A stretch of DNA of 64,000 nt, taken from assembly GCF_035573695.1 (NCBI RefSeq), contig NZ_CP121694.1, positions 1,340,501 to 1,404,500 of the forward strand, written 5' to 3'. This stretch comes from Metallumcola ferriviriculae. Its GTDB lineage: Bacteria; Bacillota; JADQBR01. This document shows, piece after piece, positions 25,619-34,055 of this stretch; position 1 is the first letter of the stretch, and each line of letters opens with the position of its first letter. The position numbers and the translations under genes were made by a program. Below the pieces are notes generated by a model. That model worked only from the letters and a program-made list of their open reading frames with translations, was not told where the DNA came from and did no database searches.

Positions 25619-26492
25619 TTTTCATTCTACGCCCTATTCTAGCAATGGTATCAGCAATTATCAATCGCTGTAGGCTTTTCTCTTGGCCAAGGTAATCATC
25701 TACATGAATAGATTGGCCAGTACTATCCGTAATTGGCCTAGTAACATATTTAGGTGCTTCGTTAAAAAAATGTTTAAGCATCTTTTTGGGAGTTTTTTCT
25801 CCTTGGTAATCTTTAAATATTTCCACTGAGAGCGCTTCAGCATGGTACCCCGACAATCTTCTATTATCAGGCAAATTAGATATAATAGATTTAACGAGCT
25901 TTACAACAGGCACAACCTTACCATTATTATGACTATTAACTTCAGACATCTTATTAGCAAAGGCTTTTGGCCTTATATATGACCATTGTTCCGCGTCTGG
26001 ACTAGGGATTTTAAATCCGTCTCTATATTTTGCAGCAGGCAAGATTTGAATTTCTGCATCATGAAATTTAATTGTAACTGCCAGTTTGCCAGAACTAATG
26101 TCGGTTCTGGGTAACCTTTCCTTCAAACGATCTACAAAATATTGCTTTACATCCGTAGGAGTTAAATCTTCCAATTCTGTATTATTTAAAAGAACTAAGG
26201 TATCTATATCACTAATCCCATCCACATAAGTATGTTTTTGAACAGAACCTCCATAAAGTAAGTCCACAGTATCTTCGATAAATTGCTCTAATGCGGACTT
26301 AATAGTACTCAAGTGAGCACTTATTGACTCTCTGTTTCGGTCATTATAATCTGCAAGCAAGTTACCAATTATTTCATTTACTCTAGTTTCAAATGCTTGG
26401 TCTTGAGCAGTTTCTTCTTCATCTCTAAGCCTTTTTATTAGCTCTTCTGGTGTTGAACTCCCTCCAAAAAAACCTCCACCTGATCCACCCAT
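25560..26492 (-). CDS. CD-NTase (SMODS-type cyclic oligonucleotide synthase) of type IV CBASS
   Basis: The 310-residue enzyme should sense phage infection and make a cyclic nucleotide signal. The nucleotidyltransferase signature is LLYGGSVQKHTYVDGISDID, with GS at 82-83 and the metal Asp pair at D95 and D97. The third acidic site is in IKFHDAEIQILPAA (D145/E147). A helical C-terminal domain follows. I chose ATG 26492, which overlaps the TGT stop as TGATG and has GGGGGA upstream. This gives a glycine-rich N-terminus (MGGSGGGFFGGSS) ahead of the fold. That tail is notable because type IV CBASS QueC-like proteins have recently been reported to attach a deazaguanine to a CD-NTase N-terminus (from memory). 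Confidence 0.88.
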   Translation of the reverse strand: MGGSGGGFFGGSSTPEELIKRLRDEEETAQDQAFETRVNEIIGNLLADYNDRNRESISAHLSTIKSALEQFIEDTVDLLYGGSVQKHTYVDGISDIDTLVLLNNTELEDLTPTDVKQYFVDRLKERLPRTDISSGKLAVTIKFHDAEIQILPAAKYRDGFKIPSPDAEQWSYIRPKAFANKMSEVNSHNNGKVVPVVKLVKSIISNLPDNRRLSGYHAEALSVEIFKDYQGEKTPKKMLKHFFNEAPKYVTRPITDSTGQSIHVDDYLGQEKSLQRLIIADTIARIGRRMKNADGAKSVEKWCDILGKQL

Positions 26493-27496
26493 CAATAACG
26501 TCCCCCTAACTGAGCACAAAGTGAGTCATATGCTTCTTTAAAGAACTCCGCATTATATTTAAATGAAGAGAAATCACCTTTAGCCTGAAAACTTTTCATC
26601 TGGAGCTGAAGATTTTGAAGATAATAAACATTATCTACGATTGCTTTTGCCTGGACCTTACTATCCCTAGCATTTATGCCAATCTGAGTTGCCCCAAAAT
26701 TTTGATTATATATTGCATTTCCATTTAAATATGAATATCTCAACCAAGTAAGCCCATCAAAAATTTCTGCCCCTGAAAGAAAATAAAGGCAAGAAGTTAT
26801 GGGGTCAAGGCTTCCAAAAACGTGTATAGGAGCAGATACGTCTATTTTATCAAGTTCATTTCTAATAAGAGCGATATTCTCCATACGCTTTAATAATGAG
26901 TTCCCTAATTCTTTTTCGGTTACCCCTATGACATGAAATTCGGATATGTCGTTTATGTGTTTAAGAACACTTTCCATCTGAATGTATTGTTGGCCGTTAG
27001 TCTCAGGCTTTAAAATAAAATCGTGAATCCTATTCGGGTAACGTGAGAAAAAAAGTTTAGCTGCTTCGATCTGTTCTTTTACAGGTCTTCTTAACGCCCC
27101 GTGATCAAAGTTTACAATGACTGTATCAATATGGTCGGGAAATCCTGACAAAACTTCATGAAGTTCTTCCTCCGTCCATTGCTTAACTTCGTGGTTGTGG
27201 CGCCATACTGCAGAAAAATCATGGCTGTCACCAGTTTCATAACCACCACTGTCAACAAACACTAGTTCAGTTGGATATTCCTCAACAATTAAGTAGCCGT
27301 GAAATAAGTCATATGCACTAACCAACATAGACTCAGTTAAGATCTCTGTAGCCGTCTTCAGCGGCTCATTTACTTCCGATAATCCGTCCCGATTAACCTT
27401 AAACCCCTTACTAGAAAACGAGGGAACCAGCAACGGCGTTGTTATAGTCATTCCAGAAGGCAATTTTAATTCTGTACTTCTAGCTAGATCCTGCAT
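26492..27496 (-). CDS. TGT-like (tRNA-guanine transglycosylase fold) protein of type IV CBASS
   Basis: A 334-residue barrel protein. ELVFVDSGGYETG holds D82, matching the base-binding Asp of TGT, and AEIFDGLTWLRYSYLNG holds D247, matching the nucleophile region (FDCVLPTR). The C-terminal zinc site of bacterial TGT (C-x-C-x2-C...H) is missing, so normal tRNA exchange is unlikely. This resembles other partner-bound TGT relatives such as DpdA. ATG 27496 has GGAGGT upstream and overlaps the QueC-like gene by 17 bases. In type IV CBASS this protein (Cap10) works with the QueC-like protein. Confidence 0.82.
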   Translation of the reverse strand: MQDLARSTELKLPSGMTITTPLLVPSFSSKGFKVNRDGLSEVNEPLKTATEILTESMLVSAYDLFHGYLIVEEYPTELVFVDSGGYETGDSHDFSAVWRHNHEVKQWTEEELHEVLSGFPDHIDTVIVNFDHGALRRPVKEQIEAAKLFFSRYPNRIHDFILKPETNGQQYIQMESVLKHINDISEFHVIGVTEKELGNSLLKRMENIALIRNELDKIDVSAPIHVFGSLDPITSCLYFLSGAEIFDGLTWLRYSYLNGNAIYNQNFGATQIGINARDSKVQAKAIVDNVYYLQNLQLQMKSFQAKGDFSSFKYNAEFFKEAYDSLCAQLGGRY

Positions 27497-28040
27497 AAAG
27501 AACCTCCAAATCCTTACATGATTTGCATCTACCACAAGGTTGTATTAAACCTAATTCACAACTATAGGTCAGGTTTAATGGAACCTGATGGGAAATACAA
27601 TAGTCCCAAATCTCTTTTTTATTCCAATTGAGAAAAGGAACACCAATTGAAATACGACCATTCGTATATAAGTCAAATGAGGCCTGCATAATTCTAATAA
27701 ATTCCTCAGAACAATCAGCATATCTAGTGCCTAAGTGAACTCCAATACTTATTATCCCTTTTCGTTCCTGAAACTCCATTAAGGCAGTATGCAACAATAG
27801 TGCATTCCTTCCAACTATAAAACCATCTGATGTTATATTAAACCCTGAGAAACTTACTTTTTTTGAAGGCACATCATAATGCTCACAGACCTTACTTACT
27901 GCCTTCTCCTCTTCTTTTATAGCGTGTTGGCCGAAATCCACAAAAAGAGCCAAAACGAAAAATTTTTGCTCTAAATAGAAATTCATTACTGCAGTCGAAT
28001 CTATTCCACCACTAGCTAGCACCATGACATGGTTTTTCAA
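27480..28040 (-). CDS. QueC-like (7-cyano-7-deazaguanine synthase family) protein of type IV CBASS
   Basis: A 186-residue protein, shorter than housekeeping QueC (about 220-230). The ATP PP-loop is LASGGIDSTAV (8-18). FIVGRNALLLHTA and GTRYADCSEEFIRIM follow family blocks. The zinc ligands are C161, C169, C172 and C175 (CELGLIQPCGRCKSC). No queDEF genes are near, so it is not part of ordinary queuosine synthesis. In type IV CBASS it is the nucleobase-activating enzyme (Cap9). First gene of the operon. The start is TTG 28040 with GTGGGG upstream; ATG 28025 is an alternative. Confidence 0.85.
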   Translation of the reverse strand: MKNHVMVLASGGIDSTAVMNFYLEQKFFVLALFVDFGQHAIKEEEKAVSKVCEHYDVPSKKVSFSGFNITSDGFIVGRNALLLHTALMEFQERKGIISIGVHLGTRYADCSEEFIRIMQASFDLYTNGRISIGVPFLNWNKKEIWDYCISHQVPLNLTYSCELGLIQPCGRCKSCKDLEVLYAGSS

Positions 28041-28169
28041 AACCCCACCCGCTTTTTCCAGTTAATGCACTTATTTCCAATACGATGATTATTTCAACAC
28101 CTTGAACAAAAAACCTCCTAAATTTTGAATATTTCACTTTTTGCAGATAAAACAGAAGTTTAATAAATT
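28041..28169 (-). promoter_or_regulatory. Leader of the CBASS operon with a strong ribosome site before a 6-codon frame
   Basis: On the minus strand AGGAGG (28119-28114) precedes TTG 28109, which opens a six-codon frame (FKVLK after the start) ending in TAA at 28089, about 50 bases before the QueC-like start. It may be a leader peptide or a relic. No convincing -35/-10 pair was seen; transcription may start near the IS end. Confidence 0.25.
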
Positions 28170-29796
28170 ACAAAAGTTATGCACTTGATGGAAATAACTA
28201 GAAAATCATAATCCCAAAAAAACTTTTAAAAAACCGCAATAATCGATAAAAAAGGCTTGACTTTTTCAAAAAGGCCCCATAATCGTTATGGATGGTATTT
28301 TTTACCATTACTCTGGACGATATGGGTGATACTAATGAAGAAACTGTGTAAACCGACTTTCGAGAAAAAGGATCACGGTCAAGGTGCCGGAATTCCGGTA
28401 CTAAAAACAATCTGGGATTTGTTTGATTTGTCTTTGCTATTTTCTCAATCCGGAATACGTAAACACTCTGGAGCACCAGCTTGGATTTTGGCCTTTGCTT
28501 ACATCTGTGGCTTGGTCAATCATGCAAGTTCTGCAAATCAAAATGCTATGTATTCAAGTGAAGCACCATTTTTACGACAACTACTTTCTGGAAAGATAAT
28601 CTCCCAAAGTGCCTTTAGCCGGTTTCTTTCTAAGCCTTTTCAGCGGCTCCGGTTCTCTCTAGGCAGGCTTTCGAGGTTACAGGAAAACACGGATAGCCGG
28701 CTGACCGACGGGGATATCATTGCCTTAGATGATACCAAAGTTGAGCATCCTTACGGTAAAAAAATTCCTTTTCTCTGTTGGCTCTTTGACAGTTCGGATA
28801 AGCGTCATGTCTGGTGCATTAATCTTGTATCAACACTGGCGGTCTTAAAAAATGGCCTTGAATATCCTATGTTATGGCGTTTCTGGGTTAAAACCGACCA
28901 GGAGAATGAAAAACAAACCAAGCTCGATCTTGCTAAACAGATGCTTAAAGAGGTGCGTCAACTAAACAATGCCAGGCTATGGGTTGCCATGGATCGCTAA
29001 CTTTTGTGCAAGAAGTTCCTGAACTGGCTTATGGAAAACAATTTTGACTGGGTTACCAAAGCCAAACGTAACACGGTATTATTTAGGAAAATCTATGATC
29101 CTGTGCTAGGAAAGAACCATTACGTCAAACTTAATGCTAAACAATTACTGCGAGAAGTTTATTCCCGGATTCGGATCCTTGGCAAAGGCTCCGTCTTAAG
29201 TATTCCGAACATTTACATCAAAGTACCTTATGAGACCTTGACCAAAAAGGGAAAACCTATTACTAGGCAACGTTTCTTACCCATAGCTGCCATTGCAGCC
29301 ACTTATGAGGAACAAGTAGCTGAGGGCAGTGTGATTCTTCCGGAGGAAGAATGCCCTGCAACCTTCAAGGGTGTGTATCTTTTGATAAGCAACCGAGTAG
29401 ACGCACCTGAAGAAGCAGCCAGAACCTATACAAAAAGGTGGAAAATTGAAGTTTTTTATCGCACAGTCAAACAGAATCTTGGATTAACTTCGTGTTACGC
29501 TCAGTCAGAACCAGCCCATTTCGCACATGTGGAGCTCTTGTTCACAGCGCAAACCCTTCTTTGTTACGCCACTTGGTGTAATAAAGAAGGCGCCGAACAA
29601 GCCCCATCCCTCTGCGAAGTGGTCAGGTACTTTTTCAACGCCGGTTGTCGGATCCGCTGTATCAAGCAGCTGATCCAAGTCTATTTTGACACAGCAACCG
29701 AGCGTTTTGCAAGTCTTATTGATAGATTTTGGCCAAAAGATTTGGAACTTAGGTTATGGAATTGGGATTATTATCCTGGAACTGCATAACTACTGT
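28170..29796 (+). mobile_element. Right IS copy of the composite transposon (IS4 superfamily)
   Basis: Same length (1,627 bp), ends and orientation as copy 1. It differs by C at 28458. It is followed directly by GGGTT, the target duplication, and the rest of the hydrolase gene. Confidence 0.88.
28335..29789 (+). pseudogene. IS4-superfamily transposase with an internal TAA stop (copy 2)
   Basis: As copy 1, with TAA at 28998-29000 between VAMDR and LLCKKFLNWL. The YTKRWKIEVFYRTVK signature is intact. Arg replaces Cys in SGIRKHSGAP near the N-terminus. Both copies are equally interrupted, so mobility now would need readthrough or an intact enzyme supplied from elsewhere in the genome. Confidence 0.8.
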
Positions 29797-30199
29797 GGGT
29801 TATTATAATGCATTTCCATACTTACCTGAAAACGTACAGCAAAATTTAATTCCACTTACCGACGTGCTTAATCAGACATTGGCTCAGGCAATAGAATTGT
29901 CTCAGACCGATGCCGTTTTTGTGCCAACATTTGATGCTATGGCTGCCATCGGCGAGGAATATGAATTATTTTTTCCGGAAGCCAATATACATCCAAGTGA
30001 GGCGGGTTACCAGGCAATAGCCGGAGAATTTTTGAAAGTACTTAATCCTTTGGAGTTAATGGCTGTAAGCGTCATTAAGGACCTTGACGCATATGCAGTA
30101 AAAGATTACGGTAAGGTTCAGGGAACTATGATGTCAATAATAGGCGAAAAGGCAACAGGAGCAGAAGTTAACCAAATTATTAAACCATATTTTAAGTAA
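29797..30199 (+). pseudogene. 3' half of the split GDSL/SGNH hydrolase gene
   Basis: Continues the gene broken at 22281. After the target duplication it reads YYNAFPYLPENVQQNL, FVPTFDAMAAIGEEYE and the histidine block NIHPSEAGYQAIAGEF. The usual D-x2-H Asp is an Asn here. The tail of about 60 residues (YGKVQGTMMSIIGEKATG) follows the SGNH domain. No start is available, so this half is not expected to make protein. Confidence 0.8.
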
Positions 30200-30301
30200 T
30201 TATTAACTGGAACAAAAGAAATAGGCAGTTTTCTAAAATATCATCTTGGAAAGCTGCTTCTCTTTATGTGAATTCCATGTATTTTTCTAGGGAGGGTTCG
30301 A

Positions 30302-30882
30302 ATGAAAAGTAAAATTGCACAACTGATTAGAATGAAACGGTCGCCGGTGGCTGTGTTGTGGTCGGATGAAAAACCGGACAACACGCTGTAGTCTAAGGAA
30401 GATAAATGGGGCTGTGTTATTTCCATGATGGATGCGGTGAGTAAAGGAAAGACCGCCGTTTTCGATGAGAAAACCACTGGTTGTCGAGGCGGTGCAGTAG
30501 GACTGGGATTTGGCCGCTACGAGCCGGGATTTATTGAGCATTTTTTATCTAAAGGAAAGGGTCACCAGGAAGGGGAGCATTATAAACAAACGCCTCAGCT
30601 TGCCAAACAGTTTATTGACGGGATGCCTGAGATTAATGTGCCTACCCGATACGTGGTGCTGAAACCTTTGGAAGAAGTTCAAGCAAACGAAACTCCCAAG
30701 GCCAATCAGAAAATCCCAAAGCACTAATCGGTCTCACAGATCCTTCCGCTCGGCTACATATTGACAGCGACATCATGTCATTTTCAGTGCCGTATCAGCG
30801 TTTCCTGGAATTGGAAGGTAACGCAGAAGAAAGCTTTCTGACCAAGGAAACGTGGATTAAGATTCGTAACCAAAGATTATAA
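30302..30882 (+). pseudogene. DUF169-family gene, inactivated
   Basis: ATG 30302 with GGGAGGG upstream opens MKSKIAQLIRMKRSPVAVLW. An amber TAG replaces codon 30 (30389), likely from a Gln codon. The same frame goes on with KWGCVISMMDAVSKGKTAVF and GFGRYEPGFIEHFL to about 30690. Then roughly 60 family residues are missing and the sequence resumes in another frame with [17 protein letters not shown] and [17 protein letters not shown] to the stop at 30882. DUF169 proteins are uncharacterised and common in anaerobes. Two independent lesions make this a real pseudogene. Confidence 0.8.
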
Positions 30883-30915
30883 GTTTGATTAACGATTTAA
30901 GGGAAACACAAACTT

Positions 30916-30949
30916 AGCTGCTAATCTAAATGAGATTAGCAGCTTTTGT
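30916..30949. terminator. Bidirectional terminator between DUF169 and OsmC genes
   Basis: A 12-bp perfect stem (AGCTGCTAATCT with its complement, 5-base loop) is followed by TTTTG on the plus strand. It lies just beyond the stop of the convergent OsmC gene. Confidence 0.75.
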
Positions 30950-30950
30950 A

Positions 30951-31415
30951 CTACACTTCTTTTATCTCCCAAGTATGCTTAAATTCAATGCAACCTTTCA
31001 AGGTTTGGGCTACAGGGCATCCGGTTTCAAACACAGCTAAAGCTTTCTCTGCAACTTCCTTTGTTCCCTGAGGTATTTCTAAATGGTACCGGCAATGAAT
31101 GCGGGTAATTTTTAGCACGCCGTCTACAGCCTCTATTACTCCTTCTGCTTCGGTCCACAACTTATCCGGGAAAGTAGGAATTTTGCGCGCTGCCAGCGCG
31201 CCGGATAAAGTGCCGGTTAGTCAGCCAGCGGCAGCGGAGATAATATGATCCAGGGTGGAAGGATACTCTTTTTTAGGTTCTGCCTTGTAAAAATCTTTCA
31301 CGCCACCATGAATGCCGTAATAGAACGGGTCTTTAAAGTCACCAATATAAGCTCGTCTATTTGGTCGTTCGTCCTGATAAATACTGATCTTGGCTATATG
31401 TATCGGTTCCGACAT
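30951..31415 (-). CDS. OsmC/Ohr-family peroxidase-like protein with in-frame UGA, probable selenocysteine
   Basis: One continuous OsmC-family protein of 154 residues is read if UGA at 31223-31221 (codon 65) is decoded. Before it lies TLDHIISAAAG, after it LTGTLSGALAARKIP. In OsmC proteins the peroxidatic Cys sits exactly there (AAGC-L-T). The resolving Cys is kept in FETGCPVAQTLKG. A GC-rich hairpin starts 19 bases after the UGA. Known selenoprotein families include OsmC-like proteins. It should reduce organic hydroperoxides. ATG 31415 follows AAGGAGG by 7-8 bases. The alternative is a simple nonsense mutation of a Cys codon; the conserved position and hairpin argue against that. Confidence 0.72.
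31185..31201 (-). promoter_or_regulatory. SECIS-like hairpin downstream of the OsmC UGA
   Basis: On the minus strand GCGCGCT-GGC-AGCGCGC forms a perfect 7-bp stem with a GGC loop. The loop begins 26 bases after the UGA, inside the window normal for bacterial SECIS elements, and its first base is G as the known consensus requires. Confidence 0.6.
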
Positions 31416-31596
31416 CAATACGCCTCCTTCACTAACTTGTTTTCATAGTATTTCTCAAAAACTGATTTTATCCCTGTTTTTACACGGGAATTTTTGATAA
31501 CGAATCAAAGTGGGTAAAGAAGGATGTTAACGCTAATATAAAGAAAAGTTATATTATACTATTAAAAGAATGAAGGGGTAAGCAACTTACATCTAA

Positions 31597-33102
<1,506 letters not shown>

Positions 33103-33174
33103 TAAATAATTTTTGCCTTCCAGGTGAAACTATAAAAAGAAATTCGATTAACTCGCGCAAAAGGAGGCAAAAAA

Positions 33175-33369
33175 ATGGCAAAGGATGAGCGCAAGCGGAT
33201 GATTGTCCAGGGAATAGCGCCCGAGGAATTGAAGCCGGGCGTAGATGAACCGGTGTATACATTAAATGACGGTAAAGCAGGGCCGTTGAGTTTTGACCAG
33301 AATGTCAGCCAACTTTCCCCGGAAAAAAAGGAAGCGTTTCAAAAGAAGCAGCCGGGGCAAAAGCGATGA
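33175..33369 (+). CDS. Small hydrophilic protein of unknown function
   Basis: A 64-residue, Lys/Glu/Pro-rich protein (ERKRMIVQGIAPEELKPG, VYTLNDGKAGPLSF, SPEKKEAFQKKQPG). It has no membrane segment or cysteine. A strong AAAGGAGG ribosome site supports translation. It lies between glpK and a hemerythrin gene, 14 bases before the latter, so they may be cotranscribed. Not recognised. Confidence 0.6.
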   Translation: MAKDERKRMIVQGIAPEELKPGVDEPVYTLNDGKAGPLSFDQNVSQLSPEKKEAFQKKQPGQKR

Positions 33370-33383
33370 AGGGGGCTGATTAG

Positions 33384-33905
33384 ATGAACATTACCGATCA
33401 GTTAAAAGGCGAACATGAAATAATTCTTAGATTTCTCGGCATCTTAAAGGAAGCCTGCAACCGGGTTCAGCGGGGAGCATTTGACGACATCACCTTTTTT
33501 GAACGGTGTATTACCTTTTTGCGGGAGTATGCTGACTCGTATCATTATGATAAGGAGGAACGGGTGCTTTTCCCCGCGATGGAACAGGCGGGGATTGCCT
33601 ATCAGCAACATAGGCATATTGAACACAAGTATGTTTATCAGTTAATGGCTGACTTAGACAGGGCGGTTACCGCAAATAACTTGTCCGCCATCCCCGCGCC
33701 GGCGTTGGAATACACTAACCTTTTGGAGGAACATATCATTACGGAAAATAAGGCGTTATACCCTGAAGTGGAGCGTGTGTTGGACGATCACCAAAAGGAA
33801 GAAATCCAAAAAGAGTTTGACAGGATTGAGGGAGTAATAACGAATGAAAAGGACCATAATTACATTATAGCAGAAGTTGACCAACTGGAAAATTACTTGC
33901 CGTAG
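33384..33905 (+). CDS. Hemerythrin-like (HHE) domain protein
   Basis: A 173-residue helical protein with the HHE pattern for a di-iron centre: LKGEHEIILRFL, YADSYHYDKEERVLFPAM, HRHIEHKYVYQLM and LEEHIITENKALYPEV. Such proteins bind oxygen, nitric oxide or iron and help anaerobes with stress repair. No sensor or kinase domain is fused. It follows the small hydrophilic protein gene closely. Confidence 0.85.
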   Translation: MNITDQLKGEHEIILRFLGILKEACNRVQRGAFDDITFFERCITFLREYADSYHYDKEERVLFPAMEQAGIAYQQHRHIEHKYVYQLMADLDRAVTANNLSAIPAPALEYTNLLEEHIITENKALYPEVERVLDDHQKEEIQKEFDRIEGVITNEKDHNYIIAEVDQLENYLP

Positions 33906-34055
33906 TCTAGGTTTAGTGCGTTGGCTTTTATAATTCTTACTGTTTACTGTCAATAAAGATGGGTAAGGATAGAAATATTTATCTTAAATGGTTGACTTAA
34001 TTTGGGGTTTTGCTTTTCGGGTGTTACGATTTAGAGAAATACGGCAGGTGAGACA

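Larger units (their letters stand above)
22282..29796. mobile_element. Composite transposon carrying a type IV CBASS operon, 7,515 bp
   Basis: Two directly repeated 1,627-bp insertion sequences (22282-23908 and 28170-29796) flank a five-gene minus-strand operon. The outer flanks share GGGTT (22277-22281 and 29797-29801), and removing one copy plus the element restores the hydrolase reading frame. The inner flanks (ATACA after copy 1, AAATT before copy 2) do not match each other. This is the signature of movement as one unit. The cargo appears more A+T-rich than the flanking chromosome. Confidence 0.88.

Noticed and set aside
27480-28040. Queuosine biosynthesis gene
   Set aside because: No queD, queE or queF neighbours, a shorter protein, and overlap with TGT-like and CD-NTase genes point to CBASS instead.
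28089-28109. Six-codon leader peptide before the CBASS operon as a confident gene
   Set aside because: Strong ribosome site but no informative codon content or attenuator structure; kept only as a low-confidence regulatory note.
30389-30391. Amber codon of the DUF169 gene read as pyrrolysine
   Set aside because: The position usually holds Gln (CAG, one base away) and the gene also has an internal deletion and frame change, so it is a pseudogene.
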